From positions 1,488,001 to 1,552,000 of the forward strand of contig OX244046.1 of assembly GCA_945861085.1 (NCBI GenBank): 64,000 bases of DNA. Direction: 5' to 3'. Origin of the DNA: Clostridioides difficile_D (lineage in GTDB: Bacteria > Bacillota > Clostridia > Peptostreptococcales > Peptostreptococcaceae). Shown here piece after piece: positions 60,613 to 64,000 of the stretch (position 1 is the first letter of the stretch; each line of letters opens with the position of its first letter). The notes under the pieces are model-generated. The model was not told the origin of the DNA, made no database searches, and was given only the letters and a program-made list of their open reading frames with translations. The translations under genes were made by a program, and so were the position numbers.

Positions 60613-61158
60613 ATGAAAAAATTTGTTTGTACAGTATGTGGATATATACATGAAGGAGATGCTGCACCAGCACAATGTCCAGTATGTAAAGTTGGAGCTG
60701 ATAAATTTGAAGAAATGAAAGGCGAAAAAAATTGGGCTGACGAGCACAGAATAGGAGTAGCTCAAGGTGTAGATGAAGAAGTAATCGAAGGATTAAGAGC
60801 TAACTTCGTTGGTGAGTGTACAGAAGTAGGAATGTACTTAGCAATGAGTAGACAAGCAGATAGAGAAGGTTATCCAGAAGTAGGAGAAGCTTATAAGAGA
60901 ATAGCTTTTGAAGAAGCTGAGCATGCTGCTAAATTTGCAGAACTTCTTGGAGAAGTTGTAGTTGCAGATACAAAAGAAAACTTAAGAGTTAGAGTTGATG
61001 CTGAGTATGGTGCAACTGATGGAAAATTAAAATTAGCTAAGAAAGCTAAAGAATTAGGATTAGATGCTATACATGACACAGTACATGAAATGTGTAAAGA
61101 CGAAGCTAGACATGGTAAAGCATTCTTAGGATTATTAAATAGATATTTTGGAAAATAA
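60613..61158 (+). CDS. rbr: Reverse rubrerythrin (peroxide-reducing diiron protein)
   Basis: The product has 181 residues. The rubredoxin-like iron site is at the N-terminus (CTVCGYIH and CPVCKVG, about 5-28), ahead of the four-helix diiron domain (about 45-178). This order defines reverse rubrerythrins. Diiron ligands appear in NFVGECTEVGMYLAMSRQADREG, FEEAEHAAKFAELLG and HEMCKDEARHGKAFLGLL. Such proteins reduce hydrogen peroxide and, in C. difficile, some also reduce oxygen. The sigma-B-type promoter fits a general-stress role. The ATG follows AGGAGGAAAG. Confidence 0.96.
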   Translation: MKKFVCTVCGYIHEGDAAPAQCPVCKVGADKFEEMKGEKNWADEHRIGVAQGVDEEVIEGLRANFVGECTEVGMYLAMSRQADREGYPEVGEAYKRIAFEEAEHAAKFAELLGEVVVADTKENLRVRVDAEYGATDGKLKLAKKAKELGLDAIHDTVHEMCKDEARHGKAFLGLLNRYFGK

Positions 61159-61179
61159 ATTTAATATAAAATAGATTTT

Positions 61180-61231
61180 AAGAGTATCTTATTTTATAAT
61201 TTTTAAAATTATAAGTGAGGTACTCTTTTTT
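61180..61231 (+). terminator. Intrinsic terminator after rubrerythrin
   Basis: The outer stem AAGAGTATCTT / GAGGTACTCTT encloses an AT-rich inner stem (TTATAATTTT / AAAATTATAA), then six T. Confidence 0.85.
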
Positions 61232-61326
61232 AGTTATTAAATTTTAGCTAAAAATGACTAATATTTGAACAGGTTTTTACAAAATTAATTGAGAGGAACT
61301 AGGAAGCAGTAAACAAAAACTAGTAG

Positions 61327-61461
61327 GTAGAAAAACATTGTGATTATTGGGGTTATAGAGATTTTCTACTATGTGAAATAGGTATAATAATTGTAAAAAA
61401 GTTAATGCATACTTTTGCATCAAAACTAATGAATAGAGTAGATATATCAAAATATGAATAA
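61327..61461 (+). pseudogene. Possible decayed reading frame before the CPBP protease
   Basis: From 61327 to the TAA at 61459-61461 there are 44 open codons with no start codon (WGYRDFLLCEIGIIIVKKL onward). The same frame continues upstream through three stop codons within 60 bases. It may be the end of a decayed gene. I recognise no family, and chance cannot be excluded in this AT-rich sequence. Confidence 0.22.
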
Positions 61462-61476
61462 TGTATGAGTCAAAAT

Positions 61477-61506
61477 TTGACATATGTAGGATAAGTATGA
61501 TACATT
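61477..61506 (+). promoter_or_regulatory. Housekeeping-type promoter of the CPBP protease gene
   Basis: TTGACA (61477-61482), an 18-base spacer and TACATT (61501-61506). Confidence 0.5.
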
Positions 61507-61552
61507 ATAAAAGTTAAATAAAGATAACTTTGAGTAGGAGGTAATAATATTA

Positions 61553-62257
61553 ATGTTTAATATTGAAGTTGAAAATAAGGAATACAAACTATTATGTAAG
61601 AACTATTCTAAAAATGACGGAATAAAAGCAATATTTCTTTATTTAATAACTATGTTAGAATTGTTTTTACAAGGATATTTATATAAGACAAATTTAAGTT
61701 CAACTATTTTAACTATGTCGCAAGGAATACTTTCAATCTTAATTTTATTTGTAGGATTGGGGTTTGTATTGTTATCAAAAGAAAAATTAAATACAATTGG
61801 AATTACAAGAAAAAATTTAAAACAAAGTTTTTTGTATGGAATTTTGGGTTTTATTATACTCCTAACTTTCATTATTTTATCCAATACAATTATAGAAGGG
61901 AAAAAAGTTGTTTTTCAATTGCCTACGATTATTACAGTTATTACATTTATTGTTGTTGCAATTTCAGAAGAAGTTGTTTTTAGAGGATATATTCAAACAA
62001 GATTAACTGGATTGATAAAAAACAATGTAATTACATCATGTATAAATGCTTTTCTTTTTCTATCTACACACTATCCTGTAAGATGGGCAGCATCTGGCTT
62101 TTCAATTACAATTTTATCTGGATTTTATGTAGTATGTCTTATACTTCTTCACTTTGTGTGTGATTTAGTATATAGAAAAACTAATTGTATATGGGGTTCG
62201 TACTTACTACATATACTATATAATGTCTTTACATCAATTTTGGTTTTTCCTATTTAA
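61553..62257 (+). CDS. CPBP-family intramembrane glutamic protease (Abi)
   Basis: The product has 234 residues with about six to eight membrane helices. CPBP motif 1 is AISEEVVFRGYIQTRL (EExxxR, about 140-155), motif 2 FLFLSTHYPV (His, about 170) and motif 3 SYLLHILYNVF (His and Asn, about 216-226). These are the catalytic residues of the family, whose eukaryotic members cleave CaaX proteins. Bacterial members often protect from bacteriocins or process peptides. No bacteriocin gene is adjacent. The ATG follows AGGAGGT with a ~10-base gap. Confidence 0.9.
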   Translation: MFNIEVENKEYKLLCKNYSKNDGIKAIFLYLITMLELFLQGYLYKTNLSSTILTMSQGILSILILFVGLGFVLLSKEKLNTIGITRKNLKQSFLYGILGFIILLTFIILSNTIIEGKKVVFQLPTIITVITFIVVAISEEVVFRGYIQTRLTGLIKNNVITSCINAFLFLSTHYPVRWAASGFSITILSGFYVVCLILLHFVCDLVYRKTNCIWGSYLLHILYNVFTSILVFPI

Positions 62258-62327
62258 CCAATTCTAATTTGATAAGCAATTGATTGTAAAAGTCTAGCTA
62301 ATTTTGTAAATTAACTAGTATAATTAT

Positions 62328-62361
62328 AGACATGTATCTGATTAAGGATATATGTCTTTTT
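62328..62361 (+). terminator. Intrinsic terminator after the CPBP protease gene
   Basis: The 11-bp stem AGACATGTATC / GATATATGTCT with an 8-base loop is followed by T. Confidence 0.8.
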
Positions 62362-62425
62362 AATTTGAGGAATGCATAATAAATGATATTGAATTAAGAA
62401 ATAAATTAAGTTTTAAAACATAAAA

Positions 62426-62454
62426 TTGACATATTTAGAGGAATACATTAAATT
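62426..62454 (+). promoter_or_regulatory. Housekeeping-type promoter of the dienelactone-hydrolase-like gene
   Basis: TTGACA (62426-62431), 17 bases, TAAATT (62449-62454). Confidence 0.45.
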
Positions 62455-62483
62455 AAATATAAAAATTTATTTTTTTTGTAAAG

Positions 62484-63092
62484 GTGGTGGATAATCTGAT
62501 AAAGTATATACATAAAAGTGATGTAGCTATTGTTGTTTTGCATGAAATCTATGGGATTAATAGCTTTATAGAAGATGTTTGCCAAAAGTATTATAAATAT
62601 GGATATGATGTATTTTGTCCTGAACTTTTGGGAGAAAAAAGATTTTTTCCATATTCAAAAGCCCAAGAGGCGTATAATTTTTTTATAAATAATGTTGGGT
62701 TTGATATTTATAAAAAAGTAGAAAAATTTATAAATGATTTAAAGTCAGAATATAAATATGTACTTGTTGTTGGGTATAGTGTAGGTACAACCATTGCATG
62801 GAGATGCAGTGAAGATTCTCTTTGTGATGGTATAATTTGTTGCTATGGTTCTCGGATTAGAGACTATATGGATGTAATTCCAAAGTGTCCTGCCTTATTA
62901 GTATTTGCAAAATATGATTCATTTGATGTTGATTCTGTTTCTTTTCAACTTTCTAAAAAACAAAATATTCAAATCGAGGTTTTAGATGCAAACCATGGTT
63001 TTATAGATAAATATTCAAAAAATTATTCTGATATTCAAACACAAGTATTTAGTATTAAAGAAAAAAGTTTTCTATCTAAATACTTAGGATAA
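62484..63092 (+). CDS. Dienelactone-hydrolase-like alpha/beta hydrolase
   Basis: The product has about 198-202 residues. The fold is a small alpha/beta hydrolase: VVLHEIYGINSFIEDVCQKY (about 18-37), a nucleophile elbow VVGYSVGTT (Ser about residue 96; dienelactone hydrolases often have Cys here), an Asp in FAKYDSFDVDS and the His in LDANHGFID. The substrate cannot be predicted. The start is uncertain. The two tandem GTG codons at 62484 lie in the AAAGGTGG site, so a CTG at 62496 is a candidate. The gene is monocistronic, with its own promoter and terminator. Confidence 0.8.
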   Translation: MVDNLIKYIHKSDVAIVVLHEIYGINSFIEDVCQKYYKYGYDVFCPELLGEKRFFPYSKAQEAYNFFINNVGFDIYKKVEKFINDLKSEYKYVLVVGYSVGTTIAWRCSEDSLCDGIICCYGSRIRDYMDVIPKCPALLVFAKYDSFDVDSVSFQLSKKQNIQIEVLDANHGFIDKYSKNYSDIQTQVFSIKEKSFLSKYLG

Positions 63093-63420
63093 TATAGATT
63101 ATTATAAAATATATAAAAAGATTTAATCAATCTGAAAAATTTTTTATGGCACTATTGATATTTAAGATATTGGTAGTGTTATTATATTTTTTGAAATTGA
63201 ATCAATCACTAGAATTATAGTGTTAATTATGCTTTTATCATTTATGAGAAATTAATATTAGACAGGGTATTTAAATAGATAATAAGAAATTAATTATAGT
63301 TGAATAAGAATATTATATGAGAATATTGCAATTTGATATATTTACCATTACAATAAAGATAGCTACAACTGAAAAACTAAATAAGTTAAAGTAAGTTGAA
63401 AAATTAGGAGGTTTTTAAAT
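63093..63420. other. Intergenic region before the last gene
   Basis: It holds the terminator at 63147-63195 and AT-rich sequence. I see no riboswitch consensus. The ribosome site AGGAGG lies just before 63421. Confidence 0.45.
63147..63195 (+). terminator. Terminator after the hydrolase gene
   Basis: Stem GGCACTATTGATAT / ATATTGGTAGTGTT (with G-T pairs), loop TTAAG, then ATATTTTTT. Confidence 0.7.
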
Positions 63421-64000
63421 ATGAAACCATTTAAAAAGCACTTCTTGATACTTTCTTTGACATTTTTACTTATTATATCATGTTTTAATAATGTTCAATG
63501 TTCTGCTGCTGAATCTAAAAATTCAAAAAAAATACGAGTTGGATATTGTGATAACTATGGAATAATATCTTCATCAAAAGAACATTCTTATACAGGATAT
63601 GGTTATGACTATTTAAAGGAAATTTCAAAATATACAGGATGGGAGTATGAGTTTGTAAAAGGGTCTTGGAAAGAGTGTTTAGACAGGCTAGAAAAAGGTG
63701 AAATAGATTTACTTGGACCTTTACAGAATAATGATGAAAGAAATAAAATATTTAATTTTCCTAAACTAAATTCAGGATATGAATATGGTACTCTATATAC
63801 CAGTGATAGTAATAATAATATGTTTTATGAAGATATAAATTCATTTGATGGCATGAGAGTAGCTGTGATTAGAGGGAATTTTCATAATATTGCATTTGAG
63901 AAGTATAGAGAAAAAAATAATTTTTCAGTGAAATATATATATTGTAATTCTATTGGTGAATTGATTGAGTCTGTCAATGAAAATAAGGCAGATGCACTTG
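63421..64000 (+). CDS. Exported solute-binding-domain protein, C-terminal part outside the window
   Basis: The frame opens at the ATG at 63421, behind AGGAGG, and is open to the window end (193 codons). A signal peptide lies at about 1-30 (HFLILSLTFLLIISCF). The visible part is a family 3 (amino-acid-type) periplasmic binding domain (IRVGYCDNYG, then YTGYGYDYLKEISKYTGWEYEFV and GEIDLLGPLQNNDERNK, and MRVAVIRGN). In Clostridia such domains are often sensor parts of histidine kinases or of GGDEF/EAL proteins, and I recall a cyclic-di-GMP phosphodiesterase near here. The output domain lies outside, so this is inference. Confidence 0.8.
   Translation, partial: MKPFKKHFLILSLTFLLIISCFNNVQCSAAESKNSKKIRVGYCDNYGIISSSKEHSYTGYGYDYLKEISKYTGWEYEFVKGSWKECLDRLEKGEIDLLGPLQNNDERNKIFNFPKLNSGYEYGTLYTSDSNNNMFYEDINSFDGMRVAVIRGNFHNIAFEKYREKNNFSVKYIYCNSIGELIESVNENKADAL

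Noticed and set aside
61277..61483. 68-codon minus-strand frame before the CPBP gene
   Set aside because: No ribosome site and no family features; it overlaps the promoter of the next gene.
1..64000. CRISPR arrays, rRNA or tRNA genes
   Set aside because: I saw no regularly spaced repeats, no rRNA sequence and no cloverleaf-like gene with a recognisable T-arm. A dedicated scan could still find a degenerate one.

Overview
The window is a low-GC Firmicutes chromosome segment and almost certainly comes from Clostridioides difficile. Diagnostic genes are the spore-coat peroxiredoxin-chitinase fusion (CotE), a beta-lactamase-fold surface protein with three CWB2 anchors (Cwp20), a reverse-type rubrerythrin behind a sigma-B-like promoter, a NimB-type flavoprotein and the dnaG-sigA block. 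The gene order also fits what I remember of the reference genome from about CD1420 to CD1476; that is recall, not a search. Coding density is ordinary, codons are AT-rich, and genes are separated by strong, often two-way, hairpin terminators.

1-6.7 kb: a truncated PAS sensor gene (minus strand), a MerR/GyrI-like regulator, and then a stretch that looks like a decayed integrative element. It is bounded by two ~76-bp direct repeats: the 3' end of merR and a diverged second copy 2.2 kb further on. It holds an integrase C-terminal stub, a nonsense-mutated microprotein gene, an unknown membrane protein, a possible phage-gene stub and a cold-shock gene. Next come mgtC, an isochorismatase-family hydrolase and an HxlR regulator whose promoter carries a palindrome. 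6.8-26.6 kb: an intact copy of the microprotein, an acetyltransferase, a PdaA-type deacetylase, dinG-rnhA, cotE, membrane-anchored TPR and VanW proteins, a sensor-Fis regulator, lrgAB-like genes, a YitT membrane protein, a MORN protein, a CAP-domain protein and a NodB deacetylase.

26.6-33.2 kb: one folate operon (pabA-pabB-pabC, a nucleotidyltransferase-fold gene, folE-folP-folB-folK) ending in a DAHP synthase. It links chorismate supply, p-aminobenzoate and pterin synthesis. 33.3-39.5 kb: dnaG-sigA with a clear housekeeping promoter, then trmK, a Nif3-like gene, a flavodoxin-fold gene and, convergent to them, nimB. 39.6-40.7 kb: a tryptophan T-box leader (specifier TGG) in front of the tryptophan transporter trpP.

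40.7-50.5 kb: an HD-domain protein, a GntR/DUF1648 pair, an acidic membrane protein, a two-component system followed by an ABC ATPase and FtsX-type permease (one likely envelope-stress or antimicrobial-peptide module), and a multi-cluster iron-sulfur protein. 50.5-64 kb: cwp20, a rhodanese, a YhgE/Pip membrane protein, a heterodimeric ABC exporter with one degenerate ATP site, rubrerythrin, a CPBP protease, a dienelactone-hydrolase-like enzyme, and the start of a solute-binding-domain protein that runs off the end.

The items I consider least described are the decayed element with its paired repeats, the 44-48-residue microprotein family (one copy broken by TGA at a conserved Trp), and the nucleotidyltransferase inside the folate operon. 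I found no rRNA, tRNA, CRISPR array or intact insertion sequence.
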